From Acidobacteriota bacterium (lineage in GTDB: Bacteria; Acidobacteriota; Vicinamibacteria; Vicinamibacterales; UBA2999), in the NCBI GenBank assembly GCA_021730945.1, contig JAKFYH010000046.1, positions 1 to 64,000 of the forward strand: a DNA stretch of 64,000 bases, read 5' to 3'. A program made the position numbers and the translations under genes. The notes beneath the pieces were generated by a model, which made no database searches, was not told the origin of the DNA, and saw only the letters and a program-made list of their open reading frames with translations. Shown piece by piece: positions 41,599 through 50,197 of this stretch. Numbering within the stretch: position 1 is the stretch's first letter; every line of letters begins with the position of its first letter.

Positions 41599-42341
41599 TG
41601 CGCTACCTGGTTATCAGCGACATCCATGCGAATCTCGAAGCCTATGACACCGTCATGGCCGCCGCCGCCCCGCTCAACTACGAGCGGGTGCTGGTGCTGG
41701 GCGACCTGGTGGGGTACGGCGCCGATCCGAATGCGGTCTGCGACCGCGTTCGCGCCCTGGCGCCCGAGGCGCTGATTCGCGGCAACCACGACAAGGTGGG
41801 ATCGGGCGTCGAGAGCCCGGAGGGGTTCAACGCCGTGGCCCGCAGCGCCATCCGGTGGACCTACGATGCCCTGACGCCGGCCAACCGTGAATGGCTCGCG
41901 GCACTGCCGGCCGGCCCGCTGATCGTGGACGAGTTCATCGAAATCTGCCATGGCACGCCCTTCGATGAGGACGCCTACGTGTTCGACGACCTGGACGCCC
42001 TGCGCGCGATGCACGCCGCGCGCCGCCCGTTGTGCCTGTTCGGCCACACCCATGTGCAGGTCGGCCACTACTTGTCGCGCGATCAGTTTGGCTTGTCGAC
42101 CGCCGACGAGCAGCGGCCGCTCACCATCAGCCTGGATGAGGCCAACCGGTATTTGATCAATCCTGGCTCGGTCGGCCAGCCGCGCGACGGCGATCCGCGC
42201 GCGGGGTTCGCGATCGTCGACACCGCGACCCGCGAAGTGACGATTCACCGCGTCGAGTACCCGGTGGCGCAGGCTCAGGCGCGCATTCTGGCCGAGGGAT
42301 TACCGGAGGTTCTGGCGCAGCGCCTGGCGCTTGGACGATAG
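41598..42341 (+). CDS. calcineurin-like metallophosphoesterase
   Basis: 247 residues. All dinuclear metal motifs are present: ISDIHANLEA near the N terminus, LGDLVGYGADP, IRGNHDKVG, and FGHTHVQVGHY near residue 150, plus NPGSVGQPRDGDPRAGF typical of YfcE/MJ0936-type phosphodiesterases. Substrate unknown. Coupled to aroK by TAATG. The stop codon lies in the loop/arm of a hairpin (42324-42347) that separates it from the convergent ccm operon. Confidence 0.9.
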   Translation: MRYLVISDIHANLEAYDTVMAAAAPLNYERVLVLGDLVGYGADPNAVCDRVRALAPEALIRGNHDKVGSGVESPEGFNAVARSAIRWTYDALTPANREWLAALPAGPLIVDEFIEICHGTPFDEDAYVFDDLDALRAMHAARRPLCLFGHTHVQVGHYLSRDQFGLSTADEQRPLTISLDEANRYLINPGSVGQPRDGDPRAGFAIVDTATREVTIHRVEYPVAQAQARILAEGLPEVLAQRLALGR

Positions 42342-42347
42342 CGCCAG
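42324..42347. terminator. hairpin between convergent operons
   Basis: Perfect 7-bp arms CTGGCGC (42324-42330) and GCGCCAG (42341-42347) around a 10-nt loop. No T-tract on either strand, so termination is only possible. Confidence 0.35.
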
Positions 42348-42357
42348 CCGTCCGGTC

Positions 42358-42519
42358 CTAGGTGGTCTTGCGCTTCGCGCGTTCTTCCCGCTTGCGGTTC
42401 TCCGACGCCAGGGCGTCTTGCGCGGCGCGAGAACCGAGAATCCAGCCGATCACCACGCCGACAATCAGCACGCCGGGAATGAAGATCAAGTGCGACGCGG
42501 ACGGGATGCCGAGGTCCAT
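42358..42519 (-). CDS. small single-pass membrane protein at the end of the ccm operon
   Basis: 53 residues: MDLGIPSASH, one hydrophobic segment (LIFIPGVLIVGVVIGWILG), then a charged, basic tail ENRKREERAKRK. It begins directly after the ccmD stop with no gap, so it is translated with the ccm genes. It resembles no component I can name; a CcmD-like tether or a subunit of the heme exporter is a guess. Fully open from ATG to TAG. Confidence 0.65.
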   Translation of the reverse strand: MDLGIPSASHLIFIPGVLIVGVVIGWILGSRAAQDALASENRKREERAKRKTT

Positions 42520-42777
42520 CTACTTGCTCCGCGACTCCAGCTCGGCCAGCTCGGACTCGACTTTTTGCAGACGGCGGCCGATCGACCAGGCATAGCCGAG
42601 GACGCCGACCCAGATGAATCCGTAGGCGGTTGCGATCAACGGCAGGGCGGGAATCTGCTCGCCGGGCACGGTCTCGTCGACCGGGACAAAGTCACCCGAC
42701 GGCTGCTGTGCCGCGGCGACTGCCGCCAAGGGCACCACCGTGAGGCAGATACTCAGAAACAAGCTGCGAAGTCGCAT
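42520..42777 (-). CDS. ccmD: CcmD-like heme exporter subunit
   Basis: 85 residues from the ATG at 42777, which overlaps the ccmC stop by 1 bp. An N-terminal signal-like segment (LFLSICLTVVPLAAVAAAQ) precedes the region FVPVDE; then a membrane helix (IATAYGFIWVGVLGYAWSI) with the conserved Tyr and Trp pattern of CcmD, and a charged helix GRRLQKVESELAELESR. CcmD holds CcmABC together with holo-CcmE. Longer than the E. coli form because of the N-terminal extension. Confidence 0.75.
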   Translation of the reverse strand: MRLRSLFLSICLTVVPLAAVAAAQQPSGDFVPVDETVPGEQIPALPLIATAYGFIWVGVLGYAWSIGRRLQKVESELAELESRSK

Positions 42778-43436
42778 CACGATTCGTCCTCGAGGAGATA
42801 CAACGCTTCGACCCGGACGCGCTGGTGCTCCAGCCGCGTCCGCATCCGTAACAAGACGATGAACAACAGCGTGAATGCGGTCACGCAGTACCACAGCGGA
42901 ATGCCCATCTCGACCGGCAAGGTCGGGACCACCGAGGTCAGCGGGTGGAACGTGCGCCAGTAATTCACCGACACGTAGATGAACGGCACGTTGGCCATGC
43001 CAAATAGCGCCATGCCGGCGCCCAGCTTGTCCGAGCCCGGACCGCCGTACTTACGGAGCAGCAGGTAGGCGACAAAGATCATGAACAGCATCAGGCTGGA
43101 GGTCAGGCGCGCGTCCCAGACCCACCAGACGCCCCAGGCCTTGCGCGCCCACAGCGGACCGCTGACCAGCGTAAAGGCGCCGAACAGGACGGCCAGTTCG
43201 CCCGCCGCCAGGGCCCAGCCATCCGCCGACGGCCGCTTCAGGAACAGGAAGCGCGCGCTGGCGATGCCCGAGGTGATGGCCGCCACCATGAACATCCACG
43301 CCGACGGCATGTGGAAGAAGTAGATCTTGTACACCAGGCCCATGGTGGCCTCGTTGGGCGCGGCGTTAATCATCCACGGTGCCAGGGCGAACATTCCGGC
43401 CGCAAGGCCCAGCATTACCTGAGTTGATCGCGTCAT
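42777..43436 (-). CDS. ccmC: heme exporter/handling protein CcmC
   Basis: 219 residues, six membrane helices. The heme-binding WWD motif WGVWWVWDARLTS is near residue 105 and His residues flank it (FHMPSAWMF; WRTFHPL). CcmC loads heme onto CcmE. Starts 1 bp after the ccmB stop and overlaps ccmD. Confidence 0.95.
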   Translation of the reverse strand: MTRSTQVMLGLAAGMFALAPWMINAAPNEATMGLVYKIYFFHMPSAWMFMVAAITSGIASARFLFLKRPSADGWALAAGELAVLFGAFTLVSGPLWARKAWGVWWVWDARLTSSLMLFMIFVAYLLLRKYGGPGSDKLGAGMALFGMANVPFIYVSVNYWRTFHPLTSVVPTLPVEMGIPLWYCVTAFTLLFIVLLRMRTRLEHQRVRVEALYLLEDES

Positions 43437-43437
43437 T

Positions 43438-44124
43438 TCAATCCGTCATCACGGGGTCGAACGTCCACAGCGCAAGCGTGACGAACACCACGTCGAAGAA
43501 CCCGAGCAGGCCAATCCAGAACATCGCCACCGCCAAGTCCGGCGTCGGCTGAAACAGCGCCGCCGTCCCGCGAACTCCCGCAATCATGACCGGAACGGTC
43601 ATGGGATACAACATGATGGGCAGCAGCACGTCGCGGCTCCGGGCCCGCACCAGCATGGCGGCGAACAGGGTGCCGACAGCGGTGAATCCCAGCGTCCCAC
43701 CGGCCAGCAAGGCAATCAGGTAGCCGCTGTTCACGAATATCGGCGCGGCAAACAGCAGGCCCACCAGCGGCACCAGCACCGCTTCCACCAGCGCCAGCAG
43801 CAACAGGATGCCGGCCAGCTTGCCCACGTAGAGGGCCGGGCGGTCCGCCGGCGCCAGCAGCAAGGCCCGCAAGGTGTCGTTGTGGCGTTCGCGCTCGAAG
43901 GTCCGGCCCAGGGCCAGCGTCCCTGAAAAGGCAATGGCGACCCACAGGATCGCCGCGGCGACATCGTTCAGCGGCCGGCCGTCCACCACCAGGCCGAAGG
44001 AAAACATCAGCACGACGGTGACCGCGAAGAAGAGAGTCGTCGACAGAATTTCCAGGCTGCGGACTTCAACGGTCAGGTCTTTCCTGACCACGATCCACGC
44101 CACCCGAAAGAAGGCTCGCATCAT
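43438..44124 (-). CDS. ccmB: heme exporter subunit CcmB
   Basis: 228 residues, six membrane segments; the ABC permease partner of CcmA that releases holo-CcmE from CcmC. Family-like regions: VRKDLTVEVRSLEIL, LGRTFERERHNDTLRALLLAP, and GTLGFTAVGTLFAAML. The ATG overlaps the ccmA stop (ATGA). Confidence 0.92.
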   Translation of the reverse strand: MMRAFFRVAWIVVRKDLTVEVRSLEILSTTLFFAVTVVLMFSFGLVVDGRPLNDVAAAILWVAIAFSGTLALGRTFERERHNDTLRALLLAPADRPALYVGKLAGILLLLALVEAVLVPLVGLLFAAPIFVNSGYLIALLAGGTLGFTAVGTLFAAMLVRARSRDVLLPIMLYPMTVPVMIAGVRGTAALFQPTPDLAVAMFWIGLLGFFDVVFVTLALWTFDPVMTD

Positions 44125-44825
44125 CGCGTCATCGCCTCGCGGTAGCGTTGGCGAAGGCCGGTGCCCGGAGCGGGTTCGCCCACCTGCCGGCCGTTCTGCA
44201 GGAACACGGCCTGCGACAACACGCCGTCAACGATATCGAGATCGTGGGTCGCGAGTATGACGATGGCACCCGAGGCCTGGCATTCGCGCAGGCGGTTGAC
44301 CAGCGTCTCGGTGGAGGCCTGATCCAGGCCGGTGAACGGCTCGTCGAGCAGCAGCAGGCGCGGTCCGTGCAGCAGGGCCCGCTCGAGCGCCACCCGCTGA
44401 CGCATGCCGCGCGAGAAGCCCGAGACGAAGTCGTTGGCCCGCTCCGCAAGCCCCGCGCGCGTCAACGCTGCTTCGGCACGGGCGACCGCCTGATCGAGGC
44501 CGTAGAGCTGACCGAAGAACACCAGGTTTTCACGGGCGGTCAGTTCGGGATACAGGAAGAGATCGTGGCCGAGCATGCCAATGCGGCCGCGAATGTCGGC
44601 GCCTGCTTCCGTCGCCGTGCGAGCGCCGTACTCGACCCGCCCGCGCGAGGGGCTGAGCAGCGTCGCCAGGATGTTCAACAGCGTCGATTTGCCGGCGCCA
44701 TTGGGTCCGAGCAGGCCGATGATGTCGCCGGCGCCGCCCGTGAACGTCACCTGCGACAACGCCTTGCGCCGGCCGTAGTGGCGCGACACGTCCACGACCG
44801 CAATCCGGTCGAAGTCGCTACTCAC
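44121..44825 (-). CDS. ccmA: heme exporter ATP-binding protein CcmA
   Basis: 234 residues. Walker A GLLGPNGAGKSTLL near residue 38, ABC signature SGFSRGMRQRVALERALL near residue 138, Walker B LLLLDEPFTGLD, and H-loop ATHDLDIV. Its operon position directly before ccmB makes the assignment firm. The GTG start overlaps the upstream stop (GTGA). Confidence 0.93.
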   Translation of the reverse strand: MSSDFDRIAVVDVSRHYGRRKALSQVTFTGGAGDIIGLLGPNGAGKSTLLNILATLLSPSRGRVEYGARTATEAGADIRGRIGMLGHDLFLYPELTARENLVFFGQLYGLDQAVARAEAALTRAGLAERANDFVSGFSRGMRQRVALERALLHGPRLLLLDEPFTGLDQASTETLVNRLRECQASGAIVILATHDLDIVDGVLSQAVFLQNGRQVGEPAPGTGLRQRYREAMTR

Positions 44826-46075
44826 CTAGTCGTGACCTGGTCACCAGGGCGCGGTCCCAGATCGAGCGCCGCCATGACCTTCTCAAGATCGGACTTGAGC
44901 CGTTCCAGCCGCGCCTGCTCGGCAGCCCCCAGCGGCTTCTGCCGGCGGGCGCGCTCGAGTGAGACCACGTCGGCCAGCAGCCGCTCGCGCCGGCTTTCAA
45001 GCCTCGCATCGGCCGAGGCTCTCGCCGCCGCCGGCGACAGCGCCATCCAGATCCCGACGCCAAACACCAACGCCGCCGCGGCCAGGGCGACATCACGCGG
45101 CCACTGGCTGTGCGCCGGCATCCCGGACAGGTTCAAGACCAGTGTGTCACCAGCGTTGAGGCGGCCGCCCGTGCCCATGATAAACACCTGGCCGTCGGAG
45201 TTCATCTCGCGCGTGTCGGTCAGTTGGGGTGAGGACAACTGCATGCCGTCCATCTTCTCGGCCGCGACGAACAGCTCGCCAAGCGCCACCGGCCACTTCT
45301 GCTGCACGGTGGTCGCCGCCCCGGCCTGAGGCAGCGAGAAGCCCAGTTGCGCCGACGTCTTGCCGGGCGCGAACGGACCGGTGATCGTCAGCATGTCGCC
45401 ACGGACCGACGCCGTTGGCGACGAACCTTGCAGCATTGACACCCCGGAAGCGCCGGTAGGCAGCTCCATGAGAATGGGTCCGCCAATATCGATCGGGGTT
45501 CGCGCGTTGTTCACGACTTCCAGCAGGTAGAACACCGTGAGCGTGTCGTTCTGGAACTCGAAGATGATGCGCGACTCGGGGCCGAACTCCACGACGCCAG
45601 GACGGGCCGGTTCGCTGGCCGCCGTGGCGGCCGCGGCCTTCTCGGCTTCCGCCACCCGCTGCAAGCCGGCAATCAGCGCGACCCGCACGCCACCCCGCGC
45701 CGGCACGGAAAACTCCTGCGAGGTCAACAGCTCGCCATCGACGGTCGCCGATGCCTGCACCAGGGTGCCGGCCGCGAGCCCCTCAAACTGGGCGCGGCCC
45801 TGGGCGTCAGTGGTGGCCGTCCGCGAGCTGCCGCCGACCCGAAGGGCGACCGCCTGCCCTTCCACGTTATTGCCCATCCGCTCGCGCAGCACCCGCACGG
45901 TGATGGTGGCATCAGCCAATTCGGGCGCCGGCAGCGGCGCCCCGGCCATGGCGCCGGGATCGGGCGTGGCGATCTGCGCGTGCGATGTCGGCGCGCAGAA
46001 GAAAGCTACCAGCAGCGCCACCAGAAGGGACGTTCGGAGGGCGGTGGCTTTAGCCGCGGCCGAGAGGCAGATCAC
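44822..46075 (-). CDS. exported membrane-anchored protein in the ccm operon, unknown function
   Basis: 417 residues from the GTG at 46075 (GTGA overlap with the zinc-ribbon gene); a GTG at 46090 is the alternative. Signal peptide (LLVALLVAFFCAPTSHAQ), then a Cna-B/carboxypeptidase-regulatory-like domain (ITVRVLRERMGNNVEGQAVAL, TTDAQGRAQFEGLAAGT). A beta-rich middle part follows, then one membrane helix near residue 340 and a C-terminal coiled coil (RRERLLADVVSLERAR). It is tied to the zinc-ribbon gene and ccmA by overlaps, which suggests a role in cytochrome maturation or its coupling to the envelope. No known family member recognised. Confidence 0.65.
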   Translation of the reverse strand: MICLSAAAKATALRTSLLVALLVAFFCAPTSHAQIATPDPGAMAGAPLPAPELADATITVRVLRERMGNNVEGQAVALRVGGSSRTATTDAQGRAQFEGLAAGTLVQASATVDGELLTSQEFSVPARGGVRVALIAGLQRVAEAEKAAAATAASEPARPGVVEFGPESRIIFEFQNDTLTVFYLLEVVNNARTPIDIGGPILMELPTGASGVSMLQGSSPTASVRGDMLTITGPFAPGKTSAQLGFSLPQAGAATTVQQKWPVALGELFVAAEKMDGMQLSSPQLTDTREMNSDGQVFIMGTGGRLNAGDTLVLNLSGMPAHSQWPRDVALAAAALVFGVGIWMALSPAAARASADARLESRRERLLADVVSLERARRQKPLGAAEQARLERLKSDLEKVMAALDLGPRPGDQVTTR

Positions 46076-46179
46076 AATCTCGCTCCGCACGATTTACAGA
46101 AACGGGCATCGGGATCGTTCTCGGTACCACACTCGCACGTCGTGTCATCGCGACGGCTAAAGCCATCGCCCTCCGAACG
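46031..46179. repeat. 26-bp imperfect inverted repeat across a gene junction
   Basis: Arms at 46031-46056 and 46154-46179 are reverse complements over 26 bp with one mismatch, separated by 97 bp. One arm lies in the signal-peptide coding region of the 417-aa gene, the other near the 3' end of the zinc-ribbon gene. The core contains GGCTTTAGCC, itself partly palindromic, as in REP-type elements. Confidence 0.9.
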
Positions 46180-46710
46180 TACGCCGTCGTTGCCCGAACG
46201 GGCGAGGCGCTTCGCCACTTCCTGCTCGATCAGCTCCCGATAGCCGCCACCGGCGTCCAGCTGTTGCATCAATCCGAGCGCGCGCTGCCGCAAGCGGCCG
46301 GCCATTTCGTCGAAGTCGGCCTGCGACATCTTGCGCATCGCGAAATCAAACTCCAACTCCTTGATCGACCGCAGCACCAGCGCCTTCTCGCGCTCGAGCG
46401 CCACCCGGGTACGGCCGCCAATCGTGATCGGCGCGTCGATATCGGGCGACACCAGGGGCGAAAGAATCCGGTAGGCACCGAGCCCGACGAAGCTCACCGA
46501 CACCACCGTCAGGCTTAGCGTGATGATGTTGGCGGGCGACTGCCCGGTCGCCACCACCACCGTCGCGGTGGCCGCCAGCATGCCACCCAGCAGGAAAAAC
46601 TGCCAGGGTTGCAGGTACGGCTCCTCGAGCGCACCGGGAGCGTCGACTGACAACTTCCGTTCGGGTGACATGGGCTTGCCGGCCGAGGCATTCGCGGAGG
46701 TCGACGCCAT
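46072..46710 (-). CDS. membrane protein with C-terminal zinc ribbon in the ccm operon
   Basis: 212 residues. Two membrane helices (WQFFLLGGMLAATATVVVAT; IITLSLTVVSVSFVGLGAYR) near residues 37-85, then a cytoplasmic helical region (RTRVALEREKALVLRSIKEL, MSQADFDEMAGRLRQRALGL). The end is a zinc ribbon CECGTENDPDARFCKSCGARL in which two CxC/CxxC pairs are visible. It overlaps ccmF by 1 bp. It may sense or shuttle metal or redox state; unproven. Confidence 0.7.
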   Translation of the reverse strand: MASTSANASAGKPMSPERKLSVDAPGALEEPYLQPWQFFLLGGMLAATATVVVATGQSPANIITLSLTVVSVSFVGLGAYRILSPLVSPDIDAPITIGGRTRVALEREKALVLRSIKELEFDFAMRKMSQADFDEMAGRLRQRALGLMQQLDAGGGYRELIEQEVAKRLARSGNDGVRSEGDGFSRRDDTTCECGTENDPDARFCKSCGARL

Positions 46711-49187
46711 TAATCGAGATCGCGCAATTCGTCGTTCAGGCGCGCGGCCATTTCAGGATCTTCGATGCCGGCGGGCATGCCCGCGATCGCACCGCGGCGC
46801 GACGACCAGCGCATGGCCAGGAAGGCCGCCATCAGGAAGCCGCCGACGCCGACGACGACCGGCATCGCCCACACTACGCGACCGGATCCGCTATTGGGCG
46901 GCTCGCTCAGAATCTGATTGCCCCCGAAGGTATCGACGTAGAACTTGAGAATCTCACTCTCGTTCTTGCCTTCCTTGAGCATCACGTCAATCTTGGCCCG
47001 CTCGACGGCACAGTGCCCACACGAGCATTGCCCGACCGGCAGCTTCGAACAGCCGCCGCACCAGCAGGCCAGCTTGTGCGCGACTTCCCGTGCCTCCGGC
47101 GAAGTAACGGTTTCCAGACGGGGATCCTGCCCCGTCTCGACGTGCTGTGCATACGCCAGCCCGGTCGGCAGCAGCAGGCTCAACACCAGCAGCGACGCCG
47201 TCATCGCCGCGCCGGCCGGCATCGACGCCACCGCGAAGCCCATCGCCGTCTCGGGCAGCAGCGCGATCCCGGTGCCGATGGCCAGGACGCCGAACCCGAA
47301 CCACACCCAGTTCACGAGCGGGTTGATGTGCACTTCGACGCTGGCCGTTTGCTCTTCAATTTCAAACGCCGGCATCACGACATAGAGATCTTCGGCGAAC
47401 ATGCGCCGAATCGCGACCTCGGTCGTGGGCTCTTCCTCGTGCTTGCGGAAGTACCACTTGGCCGGCTTCATCTGCTCGATCACCGCGCCACTCTTGTCCT
47501 TCACGGTGATGTGGCCCGTCACCATCTGCTTCTGGCCATCGTCGGTGACCCGAATCGCGTCGAGATGGAGCGTGTAATCGCCGACCACCGCCTCCTCGCC
47601 CGGCTTCAGCAGCAGTTGCACATCGCGGCTGAACCCCTCGCCGGCAAAGCCGAGGAAGATCAGCACCATGCCGACGTGGACGATGTAGCCGCCGTAGCGG
47701 CGCTTGTTGCGCGAGACGAGGCCGACCATGGCGGTCAGCAGGTCAGTGCCGGTCATGCCGCGGCGGACGTTCGAGCCGCGGATGAACTCCTGGATCAGCG
47801 TGCCCATGACGTAAGCGCTCAACGCGAAGCACAGGCCCGAGCCCCACACGCGCACGCCCATCGCGACCACCACCCCGCCGACGACCAGGCCACTCAGGAT
47901 CGGCCACATGAACTGATCCTTCAGGTTCATGATCGTGGACTTGCGCCACGCCAGCAGCGGCCCGGTGCCGGTCAGCACCAGCAGGATGAGGCCGATCGGC
48001 ACCATCCAGCGATTGAAGAACGGCGGCCCGACCGTGAGGCGCTCGCCGTTGATGGCCTCGGTAATGGTGGGAAACATGGTCGCGAACAGAACGAACATGG
48101 CTGAGAACAGCAGGACCCAGTTGTTCGCCAGGAATGCTGCTTCCTTTGACATCCACGAGTCCAGCTCGTGGCGTGCCTTGAGCATCGGTAGCCGGTAAAT
48201 CACCCAGCCGAAACTGAACACCAGGGTGAAGATCATGAAAGCCGCGAAGTAGCGCGCCAGCTCCGGATCTTCGCCGAAGGCGTGAATTGACTGCACTACG
48301 CCCGAGCGGGTCAGGAAGGTGCCGACGATGGTCAGCAGGAACGTGATGATGACCAGCGAGACGTTCCAGACCCGCAGCATGCCGCGGCGCTCCTGGACCA
48401 TCACCGAATGCAGGAACGCGGTGGCCGTGAACCACGGCAGCATGCCGGCGTTCTCGACCGGATCCCAGCCCCAATAGCCACCCCAGCCGAGTTCCTCGTA
48501 GGCCCAAATCATGCCCAGCGTGAGGCCCAGCGACAGGAAGAACCACGAGAACATCGTCCAGCGGCGCACCGCCCGCAACCAGGAATCATCGAGATGGCCG
48601 GTGATGAGGGCCGCCATGCCGAACGCGAACGGAATGGTCAGGCCGACAAAACCCAGGTACATGGTCGGCGGATGAATCGCCATGTAGAAGTTCTGCAAGA
48701 GCGGGTTCAATCCGCGGCCGTCGGTCGGCGACTCGGTGAGGTAGGTCGCAAACGGGTTGTTGTGGATGATCATCAGGAAGAGAAAGAACATCTCCACCGA
48801 CGCGATCACCGCGACGACGTACGGAATCAGTTCGCGATGCCGATCGCGGTTCACCTTGACCGCAACCGAGCCAAACAGCGACAGCAGGAAGACCCAGAAC
48901 ATCACCGAGCCGTCCAGCCCGCCCCAATAAGAGGTGATCTTGTAGAAGATCGGCTGGACACTGTCGGAATAGCGCTGGACGTAGCGGATGGAATAGTCGC
49001 CGGCGATAAAGGCGTAGATGATGATGCCCGACGCCACGGTCATCAGCGCCGCCACCGTGTAGAACGCGGCGACACCACTTTCAATGAGGCGGGTGCTCCG
49101 CCGGCGGGCCCCGGCGACGGAAGCCGCGACCGCGTAGGCCGCGATCACAAACGTGAGCAGCAGAATCAGGGCGCCGAGGGAAGCCAT
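46710..49187 (-). CDS. ccmF: CcmF heme lyase fused to a CcmH domain
   Basis: 825 residues. Residues 1 to about 650 are CcmF: many membrane helices, HPPTMYLGFVG, the WWD heme-binding motif GWGGYWGWDPVENAGMLPW near residue 235, and RRYGGYIVHVGMVLIFLGFAG. After a further hydrophobic segment, residues 690-770 match CcmH/NrfF (LACWCGGCSKLPVGQCSCGHC ahead of LKEGKNESEILKFYVDTFGG), then a last membrane helix. CcmH reduces apocytochrome CXXCH and works with CcmF in heme ligation, so the fusion joins both activities. Confidence 0.92.
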   Translation of the reverse strand: MASLGALILLLTFVIAAYAVAASVAGARRRSTRLIESGVAAFYTVAALMTVASGIIIYAFIAGDYSIRYVQRYSDSVQPIFYKITSYWGGLDGSVMFWVFLLSLFGSVAVKVNRDRHRELIPYVVAVIASVEMFFLFLMIIHNNPFATYLTESPTDGRGLNPLLQNFYMAIHPPTMYLGFVGLTIPFAFGMAALITGHLDDSWLRAVRRWTMFSWFFLSLGLTLGMIWAYEELGWGGYWGWDPVENAGMLPWFTATAFLHSVMVQERRGMLRVWNVSLVIITFLLTIVGTFLTRSGVVQSIHAFGEDPELARYFAAFMIFTLVFSFGWVIYRLPMLKARHELDSWMSKEAAFLANNWVLLFSAMFVLFATMFPTITEAINGERLTVGPPFFNRWMVPIGLILLVLTGTGPLLAWRKSTIMNLKDQFMWPILSGLVVGGVVVAMGVRVWGSGLCFALSAYVMGTLIQEFIRGSNVRRGMTGTDLLTAMVGLVSRNKRRYGGYIVHVGMVLIFLGFAGEGFSRDVQLLLKPGEEAVVGDYTLHLDAIRVTDDGQKQMVTGHITVKDKSGAVIEQMKPAKWYFRKHEEEPTTEVAIRRMFAEDLYVVMPAFEIEEQTASVEVHINPLVNWVWFGFGVLAIGTGIALLPETAMGFAVASMPAGAAMTASLLVLSLLLPTGLAYAQHVETGQDPRLETVTSPEAREVAHKLACWCGGCSKLPVGQCSCGHCAVERAKIDVMLKEGKNESEILKFYVDTFGGNQILSEPPNSGSGRVVWAMPVVVGVGGFLMAAFLAMRWSSRRGAIAGMPAGIEDPEMAARLNDELRDLD

Positions 49188-49196
49188 GCCGGCTCC

Positions 49197-49622
49197 TTAG
49201 TACTTACCAGCCGGCGCGGTCGCGCCTACTGGCTTGGCTTCATACTTCGAGGGGCACTTCGCCATCACGCCATTAGGCTGTGTCTTGAACCCCTCGGGCG
49301 TCAGGATGCCTTTCAGCACGACTTCCGAGTCGCTCTTGAACGTGTCGGGGACGACACCGGTGTAGCTGGCGTCCACCACGTGACCGTTGCTCTGGACCTT
49401 GAAGATGTAGTCCAGGCTGTTGGGGCGCTTCTTGATCGAGTCCGGCACGACGAAGCCGTGCATCTGCAGCTTCTTGCCGTACCACGGCTCGGGCTGCGCC
49501 ATCACTTCATCGACGTGTTTGTAGTACTCAGTGCCTTCGGCCATCGTCGTGTAGAGAAGGCCGCCGAACGTCATGGCAAGCACCAAACTCGTGAGACCAA
49601 TCTTGACCGCTTTGTACTTCAT
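49197..49622 (-). CDS. ccmE: CcmE heme chaperone, CXXXY type
   Basis: 141 residues with one N-terminal membrane anchor (VKIGLTSLVLAMTFGGLLY) and the OB-fold core (YGKKLQMHGFV, YIFKVQSNGHVVDASYTG, FKSDSEVVLKGIL). The covalent heme site, a His in E. coli (HxxxY), reads MAKCPSKYE here, i.e. CXXXY with Cys replacing His. This variant is known from archaea and some bacteria. Nine bp before ccmF. Confidence 0.9.
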   Translation of the reverse strand: MKYKAVKIGLTSLVLAMTFGGLLYTTMAEGTEYYKHVDEVMAQPEPWYGKKLQMHGFVVPDSIKKRPNSLDYIFKVQSNGHVVDASYTGVVPDTFKSDSEVVLKGILTPEGFKTQPNGVMAKCPSKYEAKPVGATAPAGKY

Positions 49623-49624
49623 AA

Positions 49625-50197
49625 TTAACGACTTAGCCGAAGTGGCTTCTCCGCTCTCAGGATACTACTGACCACCGCCACGGGCAACCCCACCACGTTG
49701 GCGTACGAGCCCTCAATTCTGGGGATGAAGCGGGAGGCCAGGCCCTGGATGGCGTACGCCCCGGCCCGGTCGACGGGTTCCCCGCTGGCGACGTACCAGG
49801 AGATGTCTTCGTCTGTCATCGGATCGAACCAGACCCGCGTGCGCTCCACAGCCGAGTCGACTCGGCCGGCTCGGACCAGGGCGACGCCCGTGAACACCTC
49901 GTGGACCCGCCCGCGTAACCGCCGAAGCATGGCCGTGGCCTCGGCCGCGTCGGCGGGCTTGCCGAGGATCAGCCCGTCAATGACGACGGTGGTGTCGGCA
50001 CCAAGGACACTGGCATCGGGCCGCAGCGCCAGCACGGCGCGAGCCTTCTCGATGGCGAGCCGTTCCACGTACGCTTCCGGCGCCTCGCCGGGATGCGGTG
50101 TTTCGTCGACGTCGGCGGCCAGGACCTCGAAGGCGATGCCAGCCGCCACCAGCAGTTCGGCGCGCCGCGGCGAGCGGCTCGCGAGAATCAGGGTCAT
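49625..50197 (-). CDS. maf: Maf-like nucleotide pyrophosphatase
   Basis: 190 residues. [16 protein letters not shown] is the Maf start; [15 protein letters not shown] and the C-terminal [25 protein letters not shown] complete the family pattern. Maf proteins hydrolyse non-canonical or m5-type nucleoside triphosphates. ATG overlaps the FG-GAP gene stop (ATGA) and the gene ends 2 bp before ccmE, so it is carried in the ccm operon. Confidence 0.93.
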   Translation of the reverse strand: MTLILASRSPRRAELLVAAGIAFEVLAADVDETPHPGEAPEAYVERLAIEKARAVLALRPDASVLGADTTVVIDGLILGKPADAAEATAMLRRLRGRVHEVFTGVALVRAGRVDSAVERTRVWFDPMTDEDISWYVASGEPVDRAGAYAIQGLASRFIPRIEGSYANVVGLPVAVVSSILRAEKPLRLSR

